A DNA stretch of 59,733 nt. Origin: Euryarchaeota archaeon UBA182 (GTDB lineage Archaea > Thermoplasmatota > Poseidoniia > Poseidoniales > Thalassarchaeaceae). The stretch is taken from NCBI GenBank assembly GCA_002495675.1, contig DAGH01000006.1:64781-124513 (forward strand), given 5' to 3'. Position numbers and translations under genes: made by a program. The notes beneath the pieces are model-generated. The model saw only the letters and a list, made by a program, of their open reading frames with translations, did no database searches and had not been told where the DNA came from. Positions 1 through 8,383 of the stretch are shown one piece after another. Position 1 is the stretch's first letter, and each line of letters opens with the position of its first letter.

Positions 1-2556
1 CTGTATTGTTGGGGTTTCAACAACAGGGGGCAAGTTGGGAATGGTCAGATTTGCTTTGATTGGAATGGATATTCCAACCCATGCTACAATGGCCAAACTG
101 GGATAGCAACCCCAGAATTGATCAGTTTGCCGCCCGGTGTCGGAGTAACTTCTGTCAGCGTGGGAGGCGAGCACACGTGTGCCACTGGGACTGATGGCGG
201 GGTGTATTGCTGGGGATCCGATATGAATTGCAGAGTCACCGGCGGAGACACCGTTCCTCTTGACTCTATAACCGATGCCGCTGGATGCACTTATTGGTGG
301 ATAGCAGAAACACCGCGCAAGCTTGCGATGTCAAACCCAGAAATCTCAATCCAAGATGCCGCGAACCTGTCTTTCGTTCAGGCAGTCGGCGGGTGGGTTT
401 TCTCCTGTGCCATGACCAACTCGGGCGACGGAATTTGCTGGGGCGCTAACACGGAGAGCCAACAGGGGATCGGCAACAACAGCAACGAGCCCTTTGCCGT
501 GGTGCCGACGCTGATTCAAGGCCCCCCGGGGGAGAACATGACCAGCATTTCCTCCACCACGGCCCAAGCGTGCGCCATGTACGACCAGACCGGGGCCTAC
601 TGCTGGGGCGATAACTGGGGCGGCAACACGGGGGACTACAACGGTTCGAACGACGTGATATGCAACTACTCAGGCATGATAAATGGTGGTGGCAACATCA
701 ATTGTCCGGATCGTGCGGCACCTCATCAGGTCCACACGGGTGAGAATTACACAGCGGTTGTCATGGGCGCTGCAAACGGATGTGGCTTGGACTCCTCGAA
801 CGACATCCACTGCTGGGGGGCTTACGCGTTTAACAACATCAACCAGACCCAGCATCAGGTCTACTGGGGGACTCGCATACCGGAACTCATGCAGCTCCCC
901 GGTACGGCGAAAATAGCGCTGGATGACCTAGATTCTGACAACGATGGGATCAACGCCCCGTTTGACCTATGGGCCGAGGGATGCCCATCAGGGTGGTATC
1001 AAGACGCCCACAACTCCTGCCAGGAGTCCCCGCCCGGTCACTATGCTGAGGAGGGTGTGCCATGGAACCTGATTATGTGTGAGAGCGGTACCTACCAACC
1101 CAACGGAGGGCAGACGTCCTGCATAGACTCGATCCCGGGCTACCATGTCCCAATCGAGGGTGCATTGTCGCAGACCATATGCCCCGCTGGGTCGTACCAA
1201 CCCAACGCAGGATCCCAGGCCTGTCTCCTCGCCGATCCCGGCCACATGGTGGAGACCCCCGGGAAGACCTTCCAATCTGCGTGCACTATCGGCAGATACT
1301 CCTCGACATCCGGAGCGACCGCTTGCTTGAGGGCTAGCCCAGGGTACTACGTCGATACTGCCTCAGCCACCGAGCAGACCCCCTGTCCACCTGGACGATA
1401 TAGCTCCAACGAGGGATCCGTCTCATGCTCGTCGACCTCACCCGGGCAATACACCTCGGTCAATGCATCGACGCATCCCGAAACCTGTGAACCGGGTTCC
1501 TACCAGCCAGACTCGGCAGGCACAAGCTGCATTCTTGCTCCTGTCGGATTCTACGTCTCATCACCGGGATCCACATCCTACCAACCCTGCTTGTCAGGGA
1601 AGTACCAACCCGTTGAGGGATCGATAGGATGCGAGGTGGCTCAACCGGGGTACTACACCTCTGGTGTCGGATCCATTGATGCCATTGCCTGCGAACCCGG
1701 CTCTTACCAACCAAACAGTGGTGCTGACATGTGTCTCTCTGCGATACCCGGCACCTACGTACCGAACGAGGCAGCCGTTGAGTATGCCACCTGCACCACG
1801 GGTACGTTCCAGCCAAATGCCGGTTCATCGGAGTGCTTGGTTGTCGATGCCGGTCACTACGCGACAGGGGAGGGTGCCCAGAACCAGATTCCATGCCCCG
1901 TGACGACCTACCAGCCCTTGACTGGCCAGACTAGTTGCAATGATGTCGAAGCGGGCCACTACACGAGTTCTACAGGATCCTCGAACCAAGTACCCTGCGA
2001 GCCTGGCACGTATCAACCGATGGCGAAGTCCACGACTTGCCGTGATTCCCCAGCTGGCCATTTTGTCCCGGACAGTGCTTCCACAGCGTTCGTTGCATGC
2101 CCAGTGGGGACCTACCAGCCAATGTCGGCCTCGTCATCATGCCTTCAGGCAGATGAAGGCCACTTCGTTGACTCCAGCTCCCAACTGAGCCAGACAGCCT
2201 GCCAAAAGGGAACCTACCAACCAAACCTTGGTTCATCAGAGTGTTTACTTGCGGACCGAGGGCACTTCGTGGATACCACGGCTGCGACCGAGCAGACGCC
2301 TTGCCCGGCCGGCACATATCAATCGAGAGAGGGGCAGAGCTCCTGCACCTTCACATCTACGGACTTCTTTTCTTCCGAGCCGGGCTCAGTGGACCAGACC
2401 CCATGTCCGGCAGGCCAACATCAACCACTGACATCTCAAACGGAATGTGTGGACAAGCCAGACGATGGTGGCCTCCTGCCTGGTTTTGGATTCTACACGG
2501 CCATGGTCGCATTACTCACTGCAGCAATCGGAATCCGTTCAAAGCAGGAGAGTTAG
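1..2556 (+). CDS. Secreted RCC1-like / Cys-rich repeat surface protein (5' end outside window)
   Basis: The reading frame is open from base 1, so the N-terminus lies upstream; 851 residues are visible. The first 300 or so carry RCC1/BNR-like blades, each ending in a Cys-Trp-Gly signature (for example HTCATGTDGGVYCWGSD). An acidic DSDNDGI segment follows and resembles a thrombospondin type 3 calcium loop. Then come 15 tandem Cys-rich modules of about 34 residues (C-x-x-G-x-Y-Q-P ... C ... G-H/Y-Y), similar to ephrin-receptor/GCC2-GCC3 modules. A single hydrophobic segment near the end (GFGFYTAMVALLTAAIGI) followed by a short basic tail predicts a C-terminal membrane anchor. The likely role is a disulfide-rich cell-surface stalk carrying a propeller, for adhesion or binding. 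Ligand and function cannot be read from the sequence. Confidence 0.85.
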   Translation: MYCWGFNNRGQVGNGQICFDWNGYSNPCYNGQTGIATPELISLPPGVGVTSVSVGGEHTCATGTDGGVYCWGSDMNCRVTGGDTVPLDSITDAAGCTYWWIAETPRKLAMSNPEISIQDAANLSFVQAVGGWVFSCAMTNSGDGICWGANTESQQGIGNNSNEPFAVVPTLIQGPPGENMTSISSTTAQACAMYDQTGAYCWGDNWGGNTGDYNGSNDVICNYSGMINGGGNINCPDRAAPHQVHTGENYTAVVMGAANGCGLDSSNDIHCWGAYAFNNINQTQHQVYWGTRIPELMQLPGTAKIALDDLDSDNDGINAPFDLWAEGCPSGWYQDAHNSCQESPPGHYAEEGVPWNLIMCESGTYQPNGGQTSCIDSIPGYHVPIEGALSQTICPAGSYQPNAGSQACLLADPGHMVETPGKTFQSACTIGRYSSTSGATACLRASPGYYVDTASATEQTPCPPGRYSSNEGSVSCSSTSPGQYTSVNASTHPETCEPGSYQPDSAGTSCILAPVGFYVSSPGSTSYQPCLSGKYQPVEGSIGCEVAQPGYYTSGVGSIDAIACEPGSYQPNSGADMCLSAIPGTYVPNEAAVEYATCTTGTFQPNAGSSECLVVDAGHYATGEGAQNQIPCPVTTYQPLTGQTSCNDVEAGHYTSSTGSSNQVPCEPGTYQPMAKSTTCRDSPAGHFVPDSASTAFVACPVGTYQPMSASSSCLQADEGHFVDSSSQLSQTACQKGTYQPNLGSSECLLADRGHFVDTTAATEQTPCPAGTYQSREGQSSCTFTSTDFFSSEPGSVDQTPCPAGQHQPLTSQTECVDKPDDGGLLPGFGFYTAMVALLTAAIGIRSKQES
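982..2457 (+). repeat. 15 tandem 34-residue Cys-rich coding repeats
   Basis: This is a coding repeat inside the first gene. Its period is about 102 bases and it is diverged at DNA level but regular at protein level. Each unit begins C-x-x-G-x-[YF]-Q-P and has a second Cys about 14 residues later, then a G-[HYF]-[YF] motif. The first unit is two residues shorter and the last is cut short before the transmembrane anchor. Two Cys per unit suggest intra-repeat disulfides in an extracellular rod. Confidence 0.85.
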
Positions 2557-2565
2557 GCGTCAAAA

Positions 2566-2640
2566 TGGTGCGCACGCCGGGACTTGAACCCGGGTAACGA
2601 GGTTGGGAACCTCGTATCATAACCGCTAGATCACATGCGC
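2566..2640 (-). tRNA. tRNA-Gly (anticodon CCC)
   Basis: Read on the minus strand the sequence folds into a full cloverleaf. The 7-bp acceptor stem pairs GCGCATG with CGTGCGC (one G-U pair). The D-arm carries AGCGGTTA, the 5-bp anticodon stem is CGAGG/CCTCG, and the loop TTCCCAA puts CCC at positions 34-36. The T-arm is CCGGG TTCAAGT CCCGG. The discriminator is A and the CCA end is encoded in the DNA (2566-2568). No intron is seen. The gene converges on the preceding surface-protein gene with 9 bases between them. Confidence 0.95.
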
Positions 2641-2681
2641 ATCTTCTCCCCGCCGTGCGAGGGTGATGGGCCCGTGTAGAG

Positions 2682-2700
2682 ACACCGATATGGTGTTTTT
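2682..2700 (+). terminator. Short hairpin followed by T5
   Basis: ACACC-GATAT-GGTGT forms a 5-bp stem that runs straight into TTTTT. It could stop plus-strand read-through from the surface-protein gene before the next gene. On the minus strand the CATATC core could instead belong to the tRNA promoter. The stem is short, so the call is tentative. Confidence 0.3.
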
Positions 2701-2771
2701 GCGAGAGATTGGACATCCAACGATGCACTTTGATACTCACATTCAAGCACCTGTTCTGACTGGCAAAGGCC

Positions 2772-3329
2772 ATGGAAGTCTCGAGAGAGTTGGTCCGCAC
2801 GGTTGTGTTCATACTTGGACCAATGGTACTGGCATCATACGTGATTGGATTGCGAAGGATGGAGGATCCGATGTCTCTTTGGGGCGGTATCCCAGAATCT
2901 TGGAGGCCATTGAACGTGACCTGCATGTTCATAGCCGCCGCGGGCTTTTTGATCGCATGGTGGCACCTTTTATTTGCCTGGGAATATTCAGTCGTGGAAG
3001 GAATCGGTTGGCCATGGAGTGGAGAAGTCGACACAGGAGGGCATGCAAGGCTACTCATTGCGATGCTGCTCATCCTAATTCCGTCGATGCTCTGGCTCGA
3101 GTTAACTAGGATCCACATAGAAACTGACACAGCCCTGACTCAATGGCTCGTAATCGGGAACCTGTGGTTGGTAGTTTGTGGAAATGTCTTACTGATTATG
3201 ATGGGTTGGGTGGCATGGCAAAGTGGAGTTGAAGGGACGGGCATCCTTCCCTTCGTCGGCGGATTGATGCTTGGCATTCAAGTAATTGTGAATGATGGTA
3301 TACTCTGGGTTTGGAAATACCCTTGGTGA
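2772..3329 (+). CDS. Small integral membrane protein, unknown function
   Basis: A 185-residue protein with about five hydrophobic helices (near residues 8-28, 47-70, 90-108, 122-145 and 155-180) and short loops. No catalytic motif or family signature is recognised. Charged residues sit in the loops and the second helix is rich in Trp (FLIAWWHLLFAW). The ATG at 2772 is the first start that leaves the opening helix intact. The gene lies alone between a tRNA on the opposite strand and the convergent zinc-ribbon microprotein, so its context says nothing about its role. Confidence 0.7.
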   Translation: MEVSRELVRTVVFILGPMVLASYVIGLRRMEDPMSLWGGIPESWRPLNVTCMFIAAAGFLIAWWHLLFAWEYSVVEGIGWPWSGEVDTGGHARLLIAMLLILIPSMLWLELTRIHIETDTALTQWLVIGNLWLVVCGNVLLIMMGWVAWQSGVEGTGILPFVGGLMLGIQVIVNDGILWVWKYPW

Positions 3330-3330
3330 C

Positions 3331-3438
3331 TCACGGAAATAGCAACTCACCGCATTCGGGACATGGCAGTCCGGGAATAAACGCCCCAGGCATGAATCCG
3401 CAATGCGAACAGATCGATGATTCGATTTCGGCGGACAT
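3331..3438 (-). CDS. 35-residue zinc-ribbon microprotein
   Basis: A very short minus-strand frame of 35 codons, ATG to TGA. Twenty residues from position 10 hold two knuckles: CSHCG and CPECG, twelve residues apart, the classic four-Cys zinc-ribbon layout. The frame fills the gap between the membrane-protein gene, whose stop lies one base away in convergent orientation, and the sdh operon, which diverges 44 bases upstream. Chance Cys-x2-Cys pairs in the right register are uncommon, which supports coding. With no other domain it may be a nucleic-acid or protein-binding accessory peptide. It could also be a chance frame. Confidence 0.5.
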   Translation of the reverse strand: MSAEIESSICSHCGFMPGAFIPGLPCPECGELLFP

Positions 3439-3482
3439 GGTAATCCATGCTCCCTGATTGCAATTAACTTTGCGAAAGAATC

Positions 3483-4331
3483 GTGTCAGAAAATGGTCAG
3501 CCTTATGCAGTGCCCATGACTGAGAGATTCGGGGTGGAGGCTATGAGGGGCTATCAGCGTCTGCCATTAGTGAAGGGTTTCGGGAAGACACAGAGGATTG
3601 ACAATTGGTGGAATCAGCCGATGGTCATGGCTGCTGCCCTTAGTTTCGCACTACTCTATACCCTCATTCGTGTGGCAGTTTTGGATGGTAGCATACACTA
3701 CGAAGACCATCGGGTGACCTCCCCGATCTTCTCTCCAGACGTGCTTCATATCTTCCATGTGACCAACCACCCGGGCTGGATGAATTCAGCCATGTTGATT
3801 CTATGGATTCCCTTCGGCTTCAGGGGTACTTGCTACTACATGCGAAAGGTGTACCACCGGACCTTCTTCCAAAACCCTACAGCATGCATGGTCTCAAAAC
3901 CTGAAATCAACCATACCATTGGCTACTCCGGTGAAAGAGGGATCTTCATTTTCAATAACCTCCATCGCTACATGCTGTACCTTGCCATTGCTATTTTGTC
4001 CATGAAGTACTATGACGTTGTTCACACAATGCAATTCAGTGGATCTTGGGGGTTTTCAGTCGGAACCTTAGTCCTTGCAATCGAGTCCTTCTTGCTTACG
4101 ATGTATGTCATCTCTTGCCACGCATTTAGACACCTCGTAGGAGGCTTCTTGAACCAATGGAGAGGTAGGACCTCATCATTCGCTGGAAGGATTTTCAAAT
4201 TCTCCAGCCGCCACAATGTTCACCACAATCTATGGTTCTGGACATCTCTGGCCATGGTTTTCCTTGGCGATCTATTCGTGATGGCCGTCGCTGAGGGCCT
4301 AATTAGCGACCCAAGATTAGTATTGGGGTGA
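3483..4331 (+). CDS. sdhC: Succinate dehydrogenase membrane anchor / cytochrome b subunit
   Basis: A 282-residue membrane protein that starts the sdh operon, five bases before the flavoprotein gene. It would anchor complex II and pass electrons from succinate to quinone through heme b. Five hydrophobic helices are visible, with His residues placed like heme ligands: LHRYMLYLAI near residue 161 and CHAFRHLVGG near residue 218, plus HNVHHNLWFW near 245. One long anchor replaces the usual SdhC/SdhD pair. The start is GTG at 3483; an ATG at 3516 would shorten the N-terminus by 11 residues. The family call rests mainly on operon position and the His pattern, since anchor subunits diverge widely. 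Confidence 0.8.
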   Translation: MSENGQPYAVPMTERFGVEAMRGYQRLPLVKGFGKTQRIDNWWNQPMVMAAALSFALLYTLIRVAVLDGSIHYEDHRVTSPIFSPDVLHIFHVTNHPGWMNSAMLILWIPFGFRGTCYYMRKVYHRTFFQNPTACMVSKPEINHTIGYSGERGIFIFNNLHRYMLYLAIAILSMKYYDVVHTMQFSGSWGFSVGTLVLAIESFLLTMYVISCHAFRHLVGGFLNQWRGRTSSFAGRIFKFSSRHNVHHNLWFWTSLAMVFLGDLFVMAVAEGLISDPRLVLG

Positions 4332-4335
4332 CAAT

Positions 4336-6165
4336 ATGCAGGAATACGACACTCATGAGCACGATGTCGTAGTGATTGGAGCCGGAGGTGCTGGCTTGAG
4401 GGCTGCGATAGAGGCCAGTTCGATGGGTGTGAGCGTAGCATTGGTCTGCAAATCAATGCTTGGCAAGGCACATACCGTTATGGCCGAAGGAGGTGCAGCA
4501 GCGGCCCTTGGCAACAAAGACGCTCGAGACTCTTGGAAAACCCACTTCAGAGATACGATGAAAGGCGGGAAGTACCTCAATGATTGGCGAATGGCCCAAA
4601 TCCATGCCAAAGAAGCCCCAGATCGAATCAGAGAGCTGGAGACATGGGGTGCTGTGTTTGACAGAACCAGGAAAGGCAGAATAAATCAGAGGAATTTCGG
4701 AGGTCACACGTATCCAAGACTGGCACACATCGGAGATGCAACGGGATTAGAGATCATTCGCACCCTGCAAGAGAAAGGTGTACACATGGGGATGGATGTT
4801 TACATGGAATTTACAGTTTGTGAACTTTTCAAAGACGGTGATAGGGTAATTGGATGCCTAGCATATGACAGGCAAAGAGGTAGAGTACATTTGTTCAAAA
4901 CAAAATCGATTGTGCTAGCCACAGGGGGCATTACCCGATGCTGGTCGGTCTGCTCCGGATCGTGGGAATACACAGGCGACGGACATGCTCTGGCCTACTG
5001 GGCAGGGGCAGAGATGGGCGACATGGAATTTGTACAATTCCATCCTACAGGAATGATTTGGCCCCCCAGTGTGAGAGGGATTTTAGTCACCGAGGGAGTC
5101 AGGGGGGAGGGTGGAATGCTCCAGAACTCAGAAGGCAAGAGGTTCATGTTTAACTACGTCCCTGAGATGTACAAAGAGGAGTTTGCAGATACGGAGGAAG
5201 AGGCATTGGCGTGGGTCCAAGAGGTCATATCCGATCAACAAGCGACGAAAAGGAGGCCTCCTGAGCTTCTAACCAGGGATGTCGTGGCTAAGGCCATCAA
5301 CAGTGAAAAAGCCGCGGGCAGAGCAAGTGAACATGGTGGCGCCTATCTGGATATCTCTTGGAGACCTCCGGACCAGATAAAAAAGAAGCTCCCTGGAATG
5401 TATCACCAATTCAAAGAGCTAGCGGGAGTTGATATAACTAAACAACCCATGGAGGTTGGCCCAACAGCTCACTACGTCATGGGTGGAGTAAAGGTTGACC
5501 CAGAAACACAAGAATCGACGGTTAAGGGACTTTTTGCTGCCGGCGAAGCAGCGACTGGGCTCCACGGAGCCAATAGACTGGGAGGCAATTCACTCTCTGA
5601 TCTTGTGACCTTTGGGAGGCGAGCAGGCCTGTACGCGGCCAAGTCTGCCGCAGCCATCGATTCATGGACAGATATTGCGACCGATGATGTTGATTCTGCA
5701 ATTTCGAAGATAATGGCCCCACTATCCCGAGAGGGGGGGGAAAATCCTGCTACTATCGTCAACGAGTTGAGGGAAATGATGCAGGAGAAAGTGGGCATAA
5801 TCAGAAATCAAGAGTCTCTTGAGGAAGCACTAAATGAGCTCGAAATCTTCAGAACAAGGTCGAAGGAATCCTCTCCCGGAGGAGGAGTGATCTACAACCC
5901 AGGATGGCATCAAGCACTTGAGTTGGAAGCAATGATCGACGTCAGCAAAATGTGTGCGCTTGCCGCATTGGAGCGCGAAGAGAGCCGAGGAGGGCACACA
6001 AGGGAAGACTATCCCGTGCCGAATCATGAGAAGTGGGGAAGCCTAAATAGCGTAATTTCCATGAACGAGCAAGGAGAAATGCAAATAGAACACAGAACCT
6101 ACCCACCTATCCCAGAGGATTTGATGGGGCTGTTGGATTCAGATGATCTTGAAGGTGGACATTGA
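4336..6165 (+). CDS. sdhA: Succinate dehydrogenase flavoprotein subunit
   Basis: This 609-residue protein oxidises succinate to fumarate in the TCA cycle, using covalently bound FAD. The N-terminal dinucleotide-binding motif is VVVIGAGGAGLRAA (residues 11-24). His46 in GKAHTVMAEGG matches the residue that binds FAD covalently. Active-site stretches are FHPTGM, TEGVRGEGG, TAHYVMGGV and GLFAAGEAATGLHGANRLGG. The C-terminal helical domain is complete and the length is normal for the family. It lies between the anchor gene and sdhB, sharing one base of its TGA with the sdhB ATG. Confidence 0.97.
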   Translation: MQEYDTHEHDVVVIGAGGAGLRAAIEASSMGVSVALVCKSMLGKAHTVMAEGGAAAALGNKDARDSWKTHFRDTMKGGKYLNDWRMAQIHAKEAPDRIRELETWGAVFDRTRKGRINQRNFGGHTYPRLAHIGDATGLEIIRTLQEKGVHMGMDVYMEFTVCELFKDGDRVIGCLAYDRQRGRVHLFKTKSIVLATGGITRCWSVCSGSWEYTGDGHALAYWAGAEMGDMEFVQFHPTGMIWPPSVRGILVTEGVRGEGGMLQNSEGKRFMFNYVPEMYKEEFADTEEEALAWVQEVISDQQATKRRPPELLTRDVVAKAINSEKAAGRASEHGGAYLDISWRPPDQIKKKLPGMYHQFKELAGVDITKQPMEVGPTAHYVMGGVKVDPETQESTVKGLFAAGEAATGLHGANRLGGNSLSDLVTFGRRAGLYAAKSAAAIDSWTDIATDDVDSAISKIMAPLSREGGENPATIVNELREMMQEKVGIIRNQESLEEALNELEIFRTRSKESSPGGGVIYNPGWHQALELEAMIDVSKMCALAALEREESRGGHTREDYPVPNHEKWGSLNSVISMNEQGEMQIEHRTYPPIPEDLMGLLDSDDLEGGH

Positions 6166-6953
6166 TGAATAAGGAAGTCACTTTTCGAGTATTCAGAAGC
6201 CATACCGGCGAGAGGCCCTACGCAACACATCCTCGGACAGAGTCCTCCGTTGGGAAAATGGAGGACTACACTGTCGAATACGATGACGGGATGGTGGTCC
6301 TAGACGTTATTCACAAGATTCAGGCTGAGCACGCCCCTGATCTAGCCTGTCGTTGGAACTGCAAGGCAGGGAAGTGTGGGTCATGCTCTGCAGAGGTAAA
6401 TGGTAAATCCAGATTGATGTGTATGACAAGAATGTCTGATATAATTGAAGAAACTCCTGACGAGGAGCCAGTCACAGTCAGGCCGATGCAGGGTTTTCCA
6501 CTAATTCGAGATCTGGTCACAGACACAAGCTGGGCCTACGAGATGAACAAGAAAATGGTTCCAGTGAGTGGCCCAGACAAACTTGACTGGGAATTCAACC
6601 AAGACGAGGCGGACAGAATTCAGGAATTTAGGCAATGCATTGAATGCATGCTCTGTTTGAATACCTGTCACGTACTTAGAGAACATGAGAAATTTGACGA
6701 GTTCGCCGGACCAAGATTCTTCGTTAGGCTTGCAGGATTAGAAATGCACCCACTTGACACCGAGAGTCGCATCCCACAGATCAAGGAAGACTTCGGAATT
6801 GGATACTGCAACATAAACAAGTGCTGTACGAATATATGCCCTGCAGGAATCAACATTACCGATAACGCAATAATTCCGCTCAAGGAAAGAGTAGTCACAG
6901 AGTACTACGATCCCATTGCTATGATCGCAAAGAAAATTGGGCTCAGGAAATAG
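6165..6953 (+). CDS. sdhB: Succinate dehydrogenase iron-sulfur subunit
   Basis: A 262-residue subunit carrying electrons from FAD to quinone. The N-terminal ferredoxin domain shows the 2Fe-2S ligands (CRWNCKAGKCGSCSAEVNG, with a later Cys in RLMCMTR). The C-terminal helical domain holds CIECMLCLNTC for the 4Fe-4S cluster and KCCTNICPAGI for the 3Fe-4S cluster. An ATG at 6165 overlaps the sdhA stop as TGATG and is preferred to the TTG one codon earlier. The N-terminus has a short extra segment (residues 1-30) rich in charged residues. It is the last gene of the operon and is followed at once by a T-run. Confidence 0.96.
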   Translation: MNKEVTFRVFRSHTGERPYATHPRTESSVGKMEDYTVEYDDGMVVLDVIHKIQAEHAPDLACRWNCKAGKCGSCSAEVNGKSRLMCMTRMSDIIEETPDEEPVTVRPMQGFPLIRDLVTDTSWAYEMNKKMVPVSGPDKLDWEFNQDEADRIQEFRQCIECMLCLNTCHVLREHEKFDEFAGPRFFVRLAGLEMHPLDTESRIPQIKEDFGIGYCNINKCCTNICPAGINITDNAIIPLKERVVTEYYDPIAMIAKKIGLRK

Positions 6954-6956
6954 TCG

Positions 6957-6996
6957 TTTTTTTGTTCCCTCCGAGAGCGATGAGCGCCCTCGGAGG
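6957..6996. terminator. Oligo-T terminator plus GC-rich hairpin between convergent genes
   Basis: Seven T residues (6957-6963) follow the sdhB stop by three bases, as expected for archaeal oligo-T termination. Next comes a perfect 8-bp inverted repeat, CCTCCGAG (6968-6975) and CTCGGAGG (6989-6996), with a short inner GCG/CGC pairing. The hairpin lies between sdhB and the convergent MC1 gene and could limit read-through in both directions. Confidence 0.6.
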
Positions 6997-7033
6997 TGTT
7001 GCGTGTATCAGACATTAAGGAGTGGGTTTACGC

Positions 7034-7300
7034 TTAGAGGCGCTTAATACCCGACTTCTTGACGTTGGCTTTCTTGATCTTCGCAGGAAGCCATGCAGGT
7101 CCAGAAGCTGGTCTGTCCACCATTGAGACTGATCCTGTGAAACAGTGGACCCTGTTGGTCCCCCTCTCCCTCAGCTCAATGCTGGTGTGACCGCGGGTTG
7201 CTGCCTTCAAGGCGGCACCCCTTGGTTGCTTCGAAACGAACACGTGGTCCGAATCTGTTCCATCGCTATTTAGCAAAACGAAGTACTTTTTATCACTCAT
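7034..7300 (-). CDS. Archaeal chromatin protein MC1
   Basis: An 88-residue basic protein matching the MC1 family, which binds and bends DNA as a monomer. It has the diagnostic FVLLNSDG start, the KQPRGAALKAATRG loop, the LRERGTNRVHCF core, and the PAWLPAKIKKANVKK basic C-terminus. Length is close to the usual 90 or so residues. It is a one-gene unit with a strong TATA element 35 bases upstream, as expected for an abundant nucleoid protein. It converges on the sdh operon. Confidence 0.95.
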   Translation of the reverse strand: MSDKKYFVLLNSDGTDSDHVFVSKQPRGAALKAATRGHTSIELRERGTNRVHCFTGSVSMVDRPASGPAWLPAKIKKANVKKSGIKRL

Positions 7301-7334
7301 AGTACAATACCTCCGGCCTTCTACAATACTGTTG

Positions 7335-7343
7335 TATATATAT
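7335..7343 (-). promoter_or_regulatory. TATA box of the MC1 gene
   Basis: The alternating run TATATATAT lies 35-43 bases before the MC1 ATG. On the minus strand it is preceded by a purine-rich GAAACGG stretch that fits a BRE element. The spacing predicts transcription starting about ten bases before the ATG, so the leader would be very short. Confidence 0.65.
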
Positions 7344-7400
7344 CCGTTTCCCCGATTTCGATAGACTGCGGCGCTGAGTTGGTGGAAAAGGGGTTTTCTG

Positions 7401-7410
7401 AAAGAAAAAA
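7401..7410 (-). terminator. Oligo-T terminator of the RAM-domain gene
   Basis: On the minus strand, GTTTTTTCTTTC begins within ten bases of the stop codon of the small RAM-domain gene. This U-rich stretch is a plausible archaeal intrinsic terminator that separates it from MC1. Confidence 0.4.
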
Positions 7411-7416
7411 CATCCT

Positions 7417-7650
7417 TTAGAGTTCTGCACAGGCAAGTGTCTTTGTGGTGGTGACCCCGTCTAGGGACCTAAGTTTCTCAACTACCAACCTAGCGATATC
7501 TCCAACGGAACCAGCCTCGACTTTTACGATCAAGTCATGATCTCCAAACAGTACGTTTGCCTCCGATACAAAATCAAATTTCTCAGCCTCTTGTTGGATC
7601 CTGATTTCGGATCCCGGTTCTACATTGATCAGCACAAAGCCCGCCGCCAT
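7417..7650 (-). CDS. Stand-alone Lrp/AsnC RAM-domain protein
   Basis: A 77-residue protein starting MAAGFVLINVEPG, the typical first strand of the AsnC C-terminal ligand-binding (RAM) domain. It continues through the VLFGDHDLIVKVEAG strand-turn-strand and ends with a helix and a strand (SLDGVTTTKTLACAEL). No helix-turn-helix DNA-binding domain precedes it. Such single-domain proteins bind amino acids or similar small effectors and may pair with full-length Lrp regulators. The ATG at 7650 is chosen because the frame upstream overlaps the divergent macro-domain gene and has no family similarity. Confidence 0.8.
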   Translation of the reverse strand: MAAGFVLINVEPGSEIRIQQEAEKFDFVSEANVLFGDHDLIVKVEAGSVGDIARLVVEKLRSLDGVTTTKTLACAEL

Positions 7651-7735
7651 GATGGTCCATGAGACGTTCAGAGTGATGAAGGCTTCGTAAAAGGGCTCAT
7701 TCAGTCGATGAGGATATACGTCGAGGCTTGTCCGG

Positions 7736-8383
7736 ATGGTTGTGGCTGAGACTATCATCGTGAGGGAATGCCAATTTGGTCAAGTTCGATTCATGTACGG
7801 GGACCTCACCAAAGAAGAGGGTGATATTCTGGTCACTCCCGCGAACAATCGACTTGCTGGGAGGGAGGGTGTGGATGAGGTCGTCCATCAGGCTGCAGGC
7901 CCAGAACTGAGGAAACACACTCATGGAATAGCCGTTGAGAGGCGAAAAGAGAATCTCCCCCCATGTGGTGTCGGCGAGGCGGTAATTACCCCTCCATTCT
8001 CACTACCTCACAGCAGCCTGATCCACGTAGTTGGACCTGATTGCCGACGTCCTACTCAAGACAATGACAGAAGGGAGTTGTTGAAGGCCGCATATGCCTC
8101 TCTTTTCGACAGAATCGGAGAGATAGAGAACAGGGGAACAATTGTGTTGCCTCCACTGAGTATGGACATCTTTGCATACCCACACCGTGAAGGTGCCAGG
8201 ATGACTATGGAAATCGTTCTCGCTTGGATGGACTCTGGGGCCGACCCTGGTGTGGAGAAAGTCAAGATAATTACTCAGGAATCGAATTTTGTGAACAATA
8301 TGAAAACTGTTTACAGAGAGTCTGAGGACAGGTTTCCTGGCGTGGACAGAACGAGAGAGTATCGAAGAGGATTGATAGATTAA
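7736..8383 (+). CDS. Macro-domain (ADP-ribose-binding) protein
   Basis: A 215-residue protein with a macro-domain core. MYGDLTKEEGDILVTPANN (about residues 20-38) is the first strand and binding loop, and GREGVDEVVHQAAGPEL matches the conserved glycine-rich GGVDxAIHxAAG loop. HVVGP, a SLFDRI helix and TIVLPPLSMDIFAYP follow, as in hydrolases of ADP-ribose esters or O-acetyl-ADP-ribose. Pro replaces the first Asn of the usual NAAN motif. About 25 charged C-terminal residues are extra. The gene diverges from the RAM-domain gene and shares TTAA with the convergent RuvC-like gene. Confidence 0.85.
   Translation: MVVAETIIVRECQFGQVRFMYGDLTKEEGDILVTPANNRLAGREGVDEVVHQAAGPELRKHTHGIAVERRKENLPPCGVGEAVITPPFSLPHSSLIHVVGPDCRRPTQDNDRRELLKAAYASLFDRIGEIENRGTIVLPPLSMDIFAYPHREGARMTMEIVLAWMDSGADPGVEKVKIITQESNFVNNMKTVYRESEDRFPGVDRTREYRRGLID

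Noticed and set aside
1460..1894. Minus-strand frame of 144 codons under the Cys-rich repeats
   Set aside because: The open frame comes from the repetitive codon pattern of the plus-strand gene.
982..2457. Regular repeats of about 102 bases that could be mistaken for a CRISPR array or satellite
   Set aside because: They are in frame inside a long coding sequence, diverged at DNA level, and conserve Cys/Gly/Tyr at protein level.
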